Made by a program: the position numbers and the translations under genes. Under the pieces are notes generated by a model, which worked only from the letters and a program-made list of their open reading frames with translations, did no database searches and was not told the origin of the DNA. Positions 18,657 to 26,306 of a stretch of DNA of 42,576 nucleotides are shown here, in pieces. The stretch spans positions 1 through 42,576 of the forward strand of contig JASBRX010000017.1 in assembly GCA_030149245.1 (NCBI GenBank). The letters are read 5' to 3'. The number at the start of each line of letters is the position of its first letter. Positions within the stretch are counted from its first letter, which is position 1. The stretch comes from Sphingomonas bacterium (GTDB lineage Bacteria; Pseudomonadota; Alphaproteobacteria; Sphingomonadales; Sphingomonadaceae).

Positions 18657-19082
18657 ATGCGCACGATCGACGAGACCATCTCCGTCTCCCCCCAGATCAG
18701 CCCGGCCGATGTGACCGAACTGGCCCGTGCGGGGTTCAAGGCGATCGTCAACAACCGCCCGGACGAGGAAGAGCCCGGCCAGCCATCGGGCGACGCGATC
18801 CGCGCGGTCGCGGAAACACTGGGCCTGTCCTACCACGCGATCCCCGTGACCCATGCCGGCTTTTCGATGCCGCAGGTCGAGGCGATGCGCGCCGCGATCG
18901 ATAGCGCAGGCGGCCCGGTCTTTGCCTATTGCCGCTCCGGCACCCGCTCGACCAATTTGTGGGCGCTCGCCGAAGCCAGCCGCGGCACCGATCCCCAGAC
19001 CTTGGTGACCAAGGCGGCGCAGGCAGGCTATGACCTCACCAGCCTGCGCCCGATGCTCGACACGCTGGCGGGCAAGGCCTGA
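18657..19082 (+). CDS. TIGR01244-family rhodanese/phosphatase-like protein
   Basis: A 141-residue member of the 'beta-lactamase hydrolase-like' or DUF442 family, with a cysteine-phosphatase-like fold. Family landmarks are ISVSPQISPADVTELARAGF, IVNNRPDEEEPGQP, and the active-site loop YCRSGTRS with Cys92 and Arg97. In other bacteria this domain is fused to, or encoded beside, a sulfide-handling metallo-beta-lactamase; no such partner is adjacent here. It immediately follows recQ and is probably co-transcribed. Sulfur transfer versus phosphatase activity cannot be decided from sequence. Confidence 0.86.
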   Translation: MRTIDETISVSPQISPADVTELARAGFKAIVNNRPDEEEPGQPSGDAIRAVAETLGLSYHAIPVTHAGFSMPQVEAMRAAIDSAGGPVFAYCRSGTRSTNLWALAEASRGTDPQTLVTKAAQAGYDLTSLRPMLDTLAGKA

Positions 19083-19086
19083 CGCG

Positions 19087-19482
19087 ATGAACTGGTGGCT
19101 CGCCGCCGGGTCGCTTGCCGCCGTGCTGGCGCTGGCCGGGGTCGCGCGGATGCTCGGACTGGGCGGAAAACAGCGCCTCGCGGACGGCGACGACGCCATC
19201 CGGCTCGCGGAAGCTCTGGTCTCGGGGTTTGAAGGCCGCGTCGGCGTCGTCGCCGCTGATGGCGGACGCGCCGCAGTGGCAGGCGGCCCGGGCGATCTGG
19301 TAGTGATCGAGCCGCTCGGCGCACGGCATCGGGCGACCCGGTTCAAGTCCGCGCGCGTCGTCATGGCGCATCCCGAGGCCGATGGCACGAAGCTCGCGCT
19401 GGAGCTGCAGCCGGGCATGGTGCTGCGCATCACCGTCGCCGATGCCGAAGCGGCACGGGCGTTCGCGGAGACCCTAACCTAA
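19087..19482 (+). CDS. Hypothetical single-pass membrane protein
   Basis: 131 residues, family not recognised. An N-terminal hydrophobic helix (about residues 3-24, WWLAAGSLAAVLALAGVARM) is followed by a roughly 100-residue soluble domain that alternates hydrophobic strands with Gly/Asp turns and includes GRVGVVAADGGRAAV and LGARHRATRFKSARVVMAHP. It starts 4 bases after the TIGR01244 gene and so probably belongs to the recQ transcript. Third positions are as GC-rich as the neighbours, which supports a real gene. Confidence 0.62.
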   Translation: MNWWLAAGSLAAVLALAGVARMLGLGGKQRLADGDDAIRLAEALVSGFEGRVGVVAADGGRAAVAGGPGDLVVIEPLGARHRATRFKSARVVMAHPEADGTKLALELQPGMVLRITVADAEAARAFAETLT

Positions 19483-19485
19483 CCA

Positions 19486-19514
19486 TTGCTATGGATGGGT
19501 CAACGCGCTTATTT
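19486..19514 (+). promoter_or_regulatory. Possible sigma-70 promoter of the desaturase-GMC pair
   Basis: TTGCTA (19486-19491) and TTATTT (19509-19514) with a 17-base spacer lie in the 53-base gap before the sterol desaturase gene. A strong AAGGAG at 19525-19530 precedes its ATG. Both hexamers match the consensus only partly. Confidence 0.25.
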
Positions 19515-19535
19515 ACATTCGTGTAAGGAGCGAGG

Positions 19536-20498
19536 ATGCCCAACCTGCCGAACCCGGTCGACCTAGCCGTCCCGGCCTTCGTCCTGCTCGTGCTGGCGGA
19601 GATGCTGGTCGCGCGGATCAAGGATCGCAGCCGCTATTGCCCGCGCGACACGCTGACCTCGCTGATGCTCGGGTTTGGGAGCACGATCGCGGGCGTGCTG
19701 GCGGGCGGTTTCGTCTTCGCGATGGCGGTGTGGGTCCACCAGTTCCGCCTCTTCGACATCGGCTATGCCTGGTATTGGTTCGTCCTCGCCTTCGTGCTCG
19801 ACGATCTCGCTTACTATGTCTTCCACCGCTCGGCACACCGCGTGCGCTGGTTCTGGGCGAGCCATGTCATTCACCACAGCTCGCAACACTATAGTCTGTC
19901 GACCGCGCTGCGGCAGACCTGGACCGGCTTCTTCAGCCTGGGCTTCATCTTCCGCCTGCCGCTGTTCCTGATCGGATTTCCGCCTGCGATGGTGTTCTTC
20001 GTCGCAGGGCTGAACCTGGTCTATCAGTTCTGGATCCATACCGAAGTGATCGGGCGCATGCCGCGCTGGTTCGAAGCGGTGATGAACACCCCGTCGCACC
20101 ACCGCGTCCACCACGCGACCAACCCGCGCTATCTCGACAAGAATTATGCGGGCGTCTTCATCATCTGGGACCGCATGTTCGGCACGTTCGAGGCCGAGCG
20201 CGACGACGACCGGCCCCGCTATGGCATCGTCAAGAACCTGCCCGACTTCAACCTGATCCGCGCCGCCTTCCACGAATGGTGGGGGATCGCGCAGGACGTG
20301 TGGGCTGCCCCGAACTGGCACGCGCGCTTCATGTATATGATCGCGCCGCCCGGCTGGAGCCACGACGGCAGTCGCGATACATCCGAGATAATCAAGGCGC
20401 GCTGGGAGGCGCGGGAAAAGGCGGGGACAGCGTGGACGAAGCAGATATCGTCGTCATCGGAGCCGGATCCGGCGGGAGCGCCGCAGCAGGTCGGCTGA
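19536..20498 (+). CDS. Sterol desaturase / fatty acid hydroxylase family protein
   Basis: A 320-residue integral-membrane di-iron oxygenase of the FA_hydroxylase family. Histidine boxes HRSAH (97-101), HVIHH (110-114) and HHRVHH (188-193), plus His168, provide the iron ligands. At least four hydrophobic segments surround them. Bacterial members act on sterol-like lipids, hopanoids, carotenoids or fatty acids; the substrate is not deducible here. The last 22 codons overlap the start of the GMC oxidoreductase in another frame, so the two genes are translationally linked. Confidence 0.92.
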   Translation: MPNLPNPVDLAVPAFVLLVLAEMLVARIKDRSRYCPRDTLTSLMLGFGSTIAGVLAGGFVFAMAVWVHQFRLFDIGYAWYWFVLAFVLDDLAYYVFHRSAHRVRWFWASHVIHHSSQHYSLSTALRQTWTGFFSLGFIFRLPLFLIGFPPAMVFFVAGLNLVYQFWIHTEVIGRMPRWFEAVMNTPSHHRVHHATNPRYLDKNYAGVFIIWDRMFGTFEAERDDDRPRYGIVKNLPDFNLIRAAFHEWWGIAQDVWAAPNWHARFMYMIAPPGWSHDGSRDTSEIIKARWEAREKAGTAWTKQISSSSEPDPAGAPQQVG

Positions 20499-22003
20499 GC
20501 GAGGACGGCAAATATAGCGTCGCCGTTCTGGAGGCCGGAGGGCGCAACACCAGCTTCCGCACGCTGATGCCCGGCGGCATCGCGATGCAGACCCCAGCGA
20601 CCAACTATGCCTATGAAACCGTGCCGCAGCCGGGTCTTGACGGCCGACGCGGATACCAGCCGCGCGGGCGGGGCCTCGGCGGATCAAGCGCGATCAACGC
20701 CATGCTCTACATTCGTGGCGTGCCGTGGGACTATGATAATTGGGCGCGGCTCGGTTGCCCCGGCTGGGGCTGGGACGATGTCTTGCCCGTATTCAAGCGC
20801 AGCGAGACCAACGAACACGGCGCAGACGACTATCATGGCTGCGACGGCCCGCTGCATGTCAGCGACCAGAGCTACGTCCACCCCGGCACGCGCGCCTTCA
20901 TCGAAGCGGGCGCGGCGTTGCAGATCCCGCGCAACGCCGATTTCAACGGCGCGCGGCAGGAAGGAATCGGCGTCTATCAGGTGACGCAGAAGGATGGCGA
21001 GCGCTGGACCGCCGCACGTGGCTATCTGAAGGAACGCCCGAACCTCGAGATCATCTGCGACGCGACGGTCGAACGCGTGCTGTTCGAGGAGGGGCGCGTG
21101 TGGGGCGTCGCCTATTCGCGCGGCGGCCAGACCCGGATGATCCGCGCGCGCCGCGCCGTCGTGATGGCGGGCGGCGTGTTCGGCACGCCACAGACGCTGA
21201 TGCTCTCAGGCATCGGCCCGGCGGCGCACCTCAAGGACATGGGGCTACAGGTCCGCGTCGATCGGCCGGAAGTGGGCGGCAATCTTCAGGATCACCTGGA
21301 TTATGTCGCGGCATTCGAGACGCCGGGCTACGACTTTCTCGGCCGCTCGCTGCGCGGATCGCTCGCGGGGCTCGGTGGCATGTGGCGCTGGTTCCGAAGC
21401 CGCAGCGGCATGATGACATCGCCCTATGCCGAGGGCGGGGCGTTCCTGAAGAGTGATCCGGCGCTGGAAGTGCCCGACATCCAGCTCCATTTCCTGATCG
21501 CGATCGTCGAGGATCATGGGCGCGCAAAGGTGAAAGCGCATGGCTTCAGCTGCCATGCCTGTGTCCTGCGCCCCGAAAGCCGGGGAACGGTGCGGCTCAA
21601 ATCGCCCGATCCGCGTGCCGCACCGCTGATCGACCCGCAATTCCTGTCCGACCCGCGCGATCTTGACGGGCTCATGAAGGGGACGCGGATGATGTACCGC
21701 ATTCTGGAGCAGGAGCCGCTCGCCGCGTTCGGGGGCAAGGACCGCTACCCGTTCGACGACGATGCGACGCTGGAGCGGCTGATCCGCGCGCGCGCCGACA
21801 CCATCTACCACCCCGTCGGCACCGCCCGGATGGGATCCGATGCGGACGCGGTGTGCGATCCGCAGCTGCGCGTGCGCGGGGTCGAGGGGCTCTATGTCGC
21901 CGATGCCTCGATCATGCCGCGGCTGATTGGGGGCAACACCAATGCCCCGAGCATCATGATCGGCGAGCGCTGCGCCGAGTTCGTTCGGGCCGACCTCGCA
22001 TAA
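20432..22003 (+). CDS. GMC-family FAD-dependent oxidoreductase
   Basis: A 523-residue flavoprotein of the glucose-methanol-choline family, close to choline and long-chain alcohol dehydrogenases. FAD-binding VVIGAGSGGSAAAGRLSE is near the N-terminus. The family signatures are GRGLGGSSAINAMLYIRGVP and AGGVFGTPQTLMLSGIGP. The catalytic region near the C-terminus has TIYHPVGTARMG and GGNTNAPSIM. The start is taken as GTG 20432, with GGGGA 4 bases upstream; it overlaps the desaturase gene by 67 bases. An upstream open frame is antisense-like desaturase sequence. An alcohol made by the desaturase could be oxidised by this enzyme (inference). Confidence 0.93.
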   Translation: MDEADIVVIGAGSGGSAAAGRLSEDGKYSVAVLEAGGRNTSFRTLMPGGIAMQTPATNYAYETVPQPGLDGRRGYQPRGRGLGGSSAINAMLYIRGVPWDYDNWARLGCPGWGWDDVLPVFKRSETNEHGADDYHGCDGPLHVSDQSYVHPGTRAFIEAGAALQIPRNADFNGARQEGIGVYQVTQKDGERWTAARGYLKERPNLEIICDATVERVLFEEGRVWGVAYSRGGQTRMIRARRAVVMAGGVFGTPQTLMLSGIGPAAHLKDMGLQVRVDRPEVGGNLQDHLDYVAAFETPGYDFLGRSLRGSLAGLGGMWRWFRSRSGMMTSPYAEGGAFLKSDPALEVPDIQLHFLIAIVEDHGRAKVKAHGFSCHACVLRPESRGTVRLKSPDPRAAPLIDPQFLSDPRDLDGLMKGTRMMYRILEQEPLAAFGGKDRYPFDDDATLERLIRARADTIYHPVGTARMGSDADAVCDPQLRVRGVEGLYVADASIMPRLIGGNTNAPSIMIGERCAEFVRADLA

Positions 22004-22034
22004 AAAACGGGCCGGCTCTGGTGAGAGCCGGCCC
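22002..22034 (-). terminator. Terminator hairpin serving amtB
   Basis: A perfect 11-bp stem (22009-22019 with 22024-22034, loop GGTG) is followed on the minus strand by a T-run (A-run 22002-22007). It lies 60 bases beyond the amtB stop. A second hairpin (22061-22068 with 22080-22087) lies between the two. On the plus strand there is no T-run, so it would only weakly end the GMC transcript. Confidence 0.65.
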
Positions 22035-22094
22035 AGTCGTCCGCAGGAGGAACATCATGAGGGGCCGCACCGCATGGGCGCGGCCCCAATTTCG

Positions 22095-23438
22095 TCAGTA
22101 GTTGTAGGCGCGCTCGCCATGCTCGCCGAGGTCGAGGCCTTCCTGCTCGACTTCGGGGCTGACGCGCAGGCCGGTGAGGGCCTTGGCAACGGTGAACGCA
22201 ATCGCGGAGCCGATCGCCGCCCAAGCGACGGCGACGCCGACCGACTTGATCTGGATCCACAGCTGCGTGCCCAGTGCATAGTCGGCTGCACCCGGGCCAC
22301 CCAGCGCGGGAAGCATCGTCACGGCGGTCAGGACCGAACCGATGATGCCACCCAGTGCGTGGATCCCGAACGCGTCGAGCGATTCGTCGATCTTCAGCTT
22401 CGGCTTGATCGCGATGACGAAGATCGCGCAGACCACGCCGGCAATCGCACCAAGCAGGATCGCGCCGAACGGACCCGAGTTACCGGCCGCCGGAGTGACC
22501 GCGACCAGACCGGCAATCGCACCCGAGCATGCGCCCAGCAGCGAAGCCTTGTGGCCCAGAACCCGCTCGGTCAGCATCCAGAACAGGACGCCAGCAGCAG
22601 TCGCGACGAACGTGTTGATGAGCGCGAGACCGGCCGCGCCATTGGCTTCGAGTGCCGAACCGGCGTTGAAGCCGAACCAGCCCACCCACAGCAGACCCGT
22701 GCCGATCAGCGTCATGGTCAGCGAGTGCGGCGCCATACGCTCGGTCGGATAGCCCTTGCGCTTGCCCAGGATGATCGCACCCACCAGCGCCGAGACGCCA
22801 GCGTTGATGTGAACCACAGTGCCGCCCGCAAAGTCGAGTGCGCCCCAGCCGAAGATCAGGCCGGTAGCCGCCTCGCTGCCGCCGAGATACCAGACCATGT
22901 GTGCGATCGGGTAGTAGACGATCGTCAGCCAGATCGCGGCGAACACCATCAGCGCGCTGAACTTCATGCGCTCGACCAGGCCGCCGATGACCAGCGCAAC
23001 GGTGATCGCTGAGAAGGTCATCTGGAACGCGATGAACACGAATTCCGGAATGACCACGCCATCGGTGAAGGTCGCGACGGTCGAGTCGGCGGTTACGCCT
23101 GCGAGGAGGAACTTGCCGGTCGAGATGAACTGGTTGGCATCACCGCCGAACGACAGCGCATAGCCATACATGACCCAGAGCAGCATCGCGAACGCAGCGA
23201 CCGCCAGTACCTGAGTCAGCACCGATGCCATGTTCTTGGTCCGGACCAGACCGCCATAGAACAGCGCAAGGCCCGGCACGATCATCGCCATGACCAGCAC
23301 GGTCGCGGTCATCATCCAGGCGGTGTCGCCCTTGTCGGGCGTCGGCGCGGCGGCAGCGGCCGCGTCCTGTGCCCAAGCGGGCATGGCGGCAAAGAGCGCG
23401 ATCCCCGCGCCTGCAGCCAGTTTGAGTGCAGTTTTCAT
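22095..23438 (-). CDS. amtB: Ammonium transporter
   Basis: A trimeric inner-membrane ammonium channel. The 447-residue precursor has an N-terminal signal peptide (MKTALKLAAG to about AWAQ), as in other AmtB proteins, then DTAWMMTATVLVMAMIVPGL beginning the 11-helix core. The pore histidines lie in GGTVVHINAGVSALVG and HALGGIIGSVLTA. The family segment WVGWFGFNAGSALEANG is present. ATG 23438 is preceded by AAGGGGG. It follows glnK by 13 bases. This is the standard glnK-amtB operon, in which GlnK blocks AmtB when nitrogen is plentiful. Confidence 0.97.
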   Translation of the reverse strand: MKTALKLAAGAGIALFAAMPAWAQDAAAAAAPTPDKGDTAWMMTATVLVMAMIVPGLALFYGGLVRTKNMASVLTQVLAVAAFAMLLWVMYGYALSFGGDANQFISTGKFLLAGVTADSTVATFTDGVVIPEFVFIAFQMTFSAITVALVIGGLVERMKFSALMVFAAIWLTIVYYPIAHMVWYLGGSEAATGLIFGWGALDFAGGTVVHINAGVSALVGAIILGKRKGYPTERMAPHSLTMTLIGTGLLWVGWFGFNAGSALEANGAAGLALINTFVATAAGVLFWMLTERVLGHKASLLGACSGAIAGLVAVTPAAGNSGPFGAILLGAIAGVVCAIFVIAIKPKLKIDESLDAFGIHALGGIIGSVLTAVTMLPALGGPGAADYALGTQLWIQIKSVGVAVAWAAIGSAIAFTVAKALTGLRVSPEVEQEGLDLGEHGERAYNY

Positions 23439-23451
23439 CGATACCCCCTTG

Positions 23452-23790
23452 TTACAGCGCGGTCTGGTCGGTTTCGCCGGTGCGGATGCGCACGGCCTGA
23501 CCGACGTCGAGCACGAAGATCTTGCCATCGCCGATCGCGCCGGTGTTCGCCGCGGCCTGAATTGCCTCGACCACCCGGCCCGCCAGATCGCTGGCACAGA
23601 CCACTTCGATTTTCAGCTTGGGCACCATGTTGGTGCTGTATTCCGCGCCGCGGTAGATTTCGGTCTGGCCCTTTTGCCGCCCGAACCCCTTCACCTCGGT
23701 CACGGTCATGCCCGCGACGCCCAACTCGGTGAGCGCCTCCCGGACGTCATCGAGCTTGAACGGCTTGATGATGGCGATGACGAGTTTCAT
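23452..23790 (-). CDS. glnK: P-II nitrogen regulatory protein
   Basis: A 112-residue PII signal protein, exactly the usual length. It has MKLVIAIIKPFKLDDVREAL, the T-loop GQTEIYRGAEYSTNMVPK with the uridylylation site Tyr51, and the B/C-loop segment TGAIGDGKIFVLDV. Modified GlnK senses 2-oxoglutarate, ATP/ADP and glutamine status and controls AmtB. ATG 23790 was chosen because PII proteins start MKxV and AGGGGG lies about 6 bases upstream; about 11 in-frame codons further up have no homology. Expression from the sigma-54 promoter upstream fits nitrogen control. Confidence 0.97.
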   Translation of the reverse strand: MKLVIAIIKPFKLDDVREALTELGVAGMTVTEVKGFGRQKGQTEIYRGAEYSTNMVPKLKIEVVCASDLAGRVVEAIQAAANTGAIGDGKIFVLDVGQAVRIRTGETDQTAL

Positions 23791-23826
23791 TCCGCCCCCT
23801 TTCGCATTTGACCCGGGGATCATTCA

Positions 23827-23841
23827 GCAAAGGGCGTGCCA
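23827..23841 (-). promoter_or_regulatory. Sigma-54 (RpoN) promoter of glnK-amtB
   Basis: The minus strand reads TGGCAC (23841-23836), GCCCT, TTGC (23830-23827), a full match to the -24/-12 consensus TGGCAC-N5-TTGC with the invariant GG and GC doublets correctly spaced. Transcription should begin near 23815, about 25 bases before the glnK ATG. This implies an NtrC-type activator upstream. Confidence 0.87.
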
Positions 23842-23886
23842 GAGTTGGAAAAGGCAGGATTCCGGCGATTCCGCGCGATCGAAACG

Positions 23887-23939
23887 TTACCGAAAGGTAA
23901 AAAATTGTGCAGATGCGAAGCTCTGCCTAATTTTTAGGC
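23887..23939. promoter_or_regulatory. Palindromes upstream of the glnK promoter
   Basis: Three short inverted repeats lie 46-98 bases upstream of the -24 element, in the range where enhancer-binding proteins act: TTACC-N4-GGTAA (23887-23900), GCAGA-N8-TCTGC (23909-23926) and GCCTAA-N3-TTAGGC (23925-23939). None is a good match to the enteric NtrC site, so assignment is tentative. The rest of the gap up to 24028 shows nothing clear. Confidence 0.25.
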
Positions 23940-24028
23940 TGCAAGATGCGCTGCCTGCGCAATAGGCACAGCTACGCATGCACCGGGCCGTCCCGGGCTC
24001 TTCCGCAGCTCAGACTTGCGGGTCCCGC

Positions 24029-25111
24029 TTAAAGCTGGTGCCCGGTACGATCGCGCTTGGTCGCGAGATAGGCGGCATTATGCGGATTGGGTGGCAGTTG
24101 ATGCGCCACGCGTTCCGTCACGGCGACGCCAGCCGCCCCGAGACCCGCCACCTTGGCAGGATTATTGGTCAACAGCCGCACTTGGGTCTGCCCCAGCAGC
24201 GTCAGCATCCGCGCCGCCACGCCGAAATCGCGCGCATCGATCGCAAAGCCGAGCCGGGTATTGGCATCGACCGTATCGAACCCCTGATCCTGCAGCGCAT
24301 AGGCGCGCAGCTTGTTGATCAGGCCGATCCCGCGCCCTTCCTGACGCAAATACAGCAATATGCCCCAGCCGCTGTCCGCAATCGCACGGATCGCGGCGTG
24401 CAGCTGCGGTCCGCAATCGCATTTCAGGCTGCCCAGCACGTCGCCGGTCAGGCATTCGCTATGCAGCCGCACCAGCGGCGGGGTGCCGTCAGGCTGACCG
24501 ATCACCAGCGCGACATGTTCGTCGGGTGATTCGGGCGTGCGAAAGGCGACGATCTCCGCATCCTCCGCCCCCACCACCGGCAACCGCGCGCGCGTCACCA
24601 GCCGCAGCCGCGCGGGATCCTCATGCGCCTGGATATCGGCGGGCGTAATCGCATCTTCGATCCGGTAGCCGAGCGCCTCGCCCCGCACGAAAAAGGCCGG
24701 AAGCAACCCAGCGATCCGCGCTAGGCGCAGCGCGGCGGCGGCGGCGTCCGGCGCGGTCGCCGGGATCGCGCGATATGGCCCCTTGAGCGGCACGCGCAGG
24801 TCGAACTGCGGATCGGCGAGCGCCACCGCCGCGTCGAAATCGAGCCACGGCCGCCGCGCGATCATCACCGGCGAATCCGGAACCGCAGCCGCCGCCTGAT
24901 TGGCAAGCTTGAGCGTCACCGCGCGGCCCGAGGTAATCAGCAAGGGCGCCGAAATTTCGGGGTCGAACTCAGCCAGCCGCGCCGGGTCTGCCGTCTCCAC
25001 CGCCAACAATGACAACGCACCGGTCGTCCCCCGGATCGCGAACGGCCAGCCGCGCCGCATCGCATCGATCGCATGCGCCGCCGCGCGCGGATTCGGGGCC
25101 GACCCGCTCAA
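24029..25111 (-). CDS. ribA: GTP cyclohydrolase II with RibB-like N-terminal domain
   Basis: The first committed step of riboflavin synthesis. The C-terminal half is a complete RibA: zinc site [18 protein letters not shown], then [20 protein letters not shown] and [13 protein letters not shown]. The N-terminal half (about residues 10-170) follows the outline of DHBP synthase ([43 protein letters not shown]). It lacks the acidic DDEDRENEGD-type catalytic stretch, so it is probably an inactive relic. The start is proposed as TTG 25111, overlapping the xthA TGA as TTGA; ATG 25060 is the alternative. Length is 360 residues from TTG. Confidence 0.9.
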   Translation of the reverse strand: MSGSAPNPRAAAHAIDAMRRGWPFAIRGTTGALSLLAVETADPARLAEFDPEISAPLLITSGRAVTLKLANQAAAAVPDSPVMIARRPWLDFDAAVALADPQFDLRVPLKGPYRAIPATAPDAAAAALRLARIAGLLPAFFVRGEALGYRIEDAITPADIQAHEDPARLRLVTRARLPVVGAEDAEIVAFRTPESPDEHVALVIGQPDGTPPLVRLHSECLTGDVLGSLKCDCGPQLHAAIRAIADSGWGILLYLRQEGRGIGLINKLRAYALQDQGFDTVDANTRLGFAIDARDFGVAARMLTLLGQTQVRLLTNNPAKVAGLGAAGVAVTERVAHQLPPNPHNAAYLATKRDRTGHQL

Positions 25112-25893
25112 AAATCGAACTCGGTGATGATCGGCACATGATCCGACGGTTTCAGCCAGCCGCGGCACGGTTCGCACACGCGGTGTGCGGTCGCCTGCGC
25201 CGCGACATCGCCGCTCGCCCACATATGGTCGAGCCGCCGCCCTCGATCCGACGCCGCCCAATCCTTGGCGCGATAGCTCCACCACGTGAAGCAGCGCTCC
25301 GGCGCAGGAATGAAGCGGCGGCCGAGATCGACCCAGTCATTCGCCGCCTGCAGCCGCCCGAGCGCCTCGACCTCGATCGGGGTATGGCTGACCACGTCGA
25401 TGAGCTGCTTGTGGCTCCACACATCGCATTCGAGCGGGGCGATGTTGAAGTCGCCGGTGACGATCACCGGCAGGCTCCCCAGCCCTTCCGACCAGCGCGT
25501 CATGCGCTCGACGAAATCGAGCTTCTGCCCGAATTTCGGGTTCTTTTCCCGGTCGGGAATATCGCCGCCGGCGGGGACATAGACATTCTCGAGCCGCACG
25601 CCATTGGGCAGCCGCACGCCCACATGCCGCGCCTCGCCATTGGCCTGCCAGTCGAGCCGGTCATCCTCGACCAATGGCACCTTGCTGACGATCGCCACGC
25701 CGTGATGCATGCGCTGGCCGTGGATGACGATATGGTCATACCCCAGCGCGCGCAGGGGGCCATGCGGGAAATCGCCGTCGATCACCTTGGTTTCCTGAAG
25801 ACACAGCACGTCCGGCGCTTCCTCACGCAGGAAGCGTTCCACGATTTCCATGCGGAAGCGGACAGAGTTGATGTTCCAGGAGGCGATCTTCAT
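25108..25893 (-). CDS. xthA: Exodeoxyribonuclease III
   Basis: AP endonuclease and 3'-exonuclease of base-excision repair, 261 residues. Signature segments: [14 protein letters not shown] with Asn7, LCLQETKV with the metal ligand Glu34, [11 protein letters not shown] with the Asp/Asn pair, and the terminal [10 protein letters not shown] with the catalytic His. ATG 25893 begins at the conserved MKIASWN; a longer frame adds nine non-homologous residues. The TGA stop overlaps the proposed TTG start of ribA, so both are probably co-transcribed. Confidence 0.95.
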   Translation of the reverse strand: MKIASWNINSVRFRMEIVERFLREEAPDVLCLQETKVIDGDFPHGPLRALGYDHIVIHGQRMHHGVAIVSKVPLVEDDRLDWQANGEARHVGVRLPNGVRLENVYVPAGGDIPDREKNPKFGQKLDFVERMTRWSEGLGSLPVIVTGDFNIAPLECDVWSHKQLIDVVSHTPIEVEALGRLQAANDWVDLGRRFIPAPERCFTWWSYRAKDWAASDRGRRLDHMWASGDVAAQATAHRVCEPCRGWLKPSDHVPIITEFDF

Positions 25894-25958
25894 GCGGGCG
25901 TGATCTAGGGGTAGCGTCACTCAGGGGCAATGCCCGCCAGAATTGCGGCGCATCTTCA

Positions 25959-26129
25959 ATTCCTCCCCTGCCTCGCAGGGGAGGTGGCAGCGCGCAGCGC
26001 TGACGGAGGGGCCGCCGTCATCAGACGGCGGAATGTTGCCGAGCTGCTCACGGCCGCCTGCGCGGCCGCCCCTCCACCACCCGCTACGCGGGCGGTCCCC
26101 CTCCCCTGAGACAAGCTCAGGGGAGGAAT
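25959..26129. repeat. Composite palindromic repeat element
   Basis: The ends are inverted and related (ATTCCTCCCCTG... at 25959 and ...CAGGGGAGGAAT ending 26129). Each end is a hairpin, with a GGAGGGG/CCCCTCC pair farther in (about 26005-26011 and 26069-26075). Two more perfect hairpins occupy the middle: 26012-26019 with 26024-26031, and 26052-26057 with 26062-26067. It takes up much of the 413-base xthA-lolA gap. Small open frames across it on both strands are made of the repeat and are not credible genes. Confidence 0.75.
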
Positions 26130-26145
26130 GTTCTGACCAAAACAC

Positions 26146-26168
26146 CAAAAGGCCCCCGCTCCGGGGGC
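26146..26168 (-). terminator. Rho-independent terminator downstream of lolA
   Basis: On the minus strand GCCCCCG (26168-26162), loop GAG, CGGGGGC (26158-26152) is followed by CTTTTGG and further T residues. It lies about 140 bases beyond the lolA stop and would end the lolA transcript or an independent small RNA. Confidence 0.75.
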
Positions 26169-26256
26169 ATGGAGCGAGGGCCGACCTGGCGTTCGTCACG
26201 CAGGCGGGACGGGTAGTGCTTCGGGCAACAGGGGGAAAAATCCCGAGGCCCCGTCC
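26147..26256 (-). ncRNA. Candidate small RNA or structured lolA 3' UTR
   Basis: The stretch between the lolA stop and its terminator folds on the minus strand: a perfect 7-bp outer stem (GGACGGG 26256-26250 with CCCGTCC 26213-26207) encloses an inner TCGGG/CCCGA stem (26246-26242 with 26225-26221). The terminator follows. A weak CATATT (minus strand, 26264-26259) could be a -10. The size would be about 110 nt. It is not a recognised RNA family; it may just be a structured 3' UTR. Confidence 0.3.
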
Positions 26257-26306
26257 GCAATATGGGTTCTAGCGCGGCAAAGCTGTCACCAACATGAACG
26301 CAGATG

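Noticed and set aside
18657..19082. Assignment as part of a sulfide-oxidation unit
   Set aside because: Family relatives are linked to sulfide-handling hydrolases, but the neighbours here are recQ and a hypothetical gene; the MBL gene at 33.7 kb is far away and of a different branch.
22057..22101. A 14-codon ORF with a perfect AGGAGG between the GMC gene and amtB
   Set aside because: It runs into the amtB antisense strand, encodes only an Arg-rich peptide containing a hairpin, and precedes no gene on its strand, so a leader-peptide role has nothing to regulate.
25921..26272. Open frames of about 90-110 codons on both strands between xthA and lolA
   Set aside because: They are built from the palindromic element and the candidate RNA, are Pro/Arg/Gly-rich, and resemble no family.
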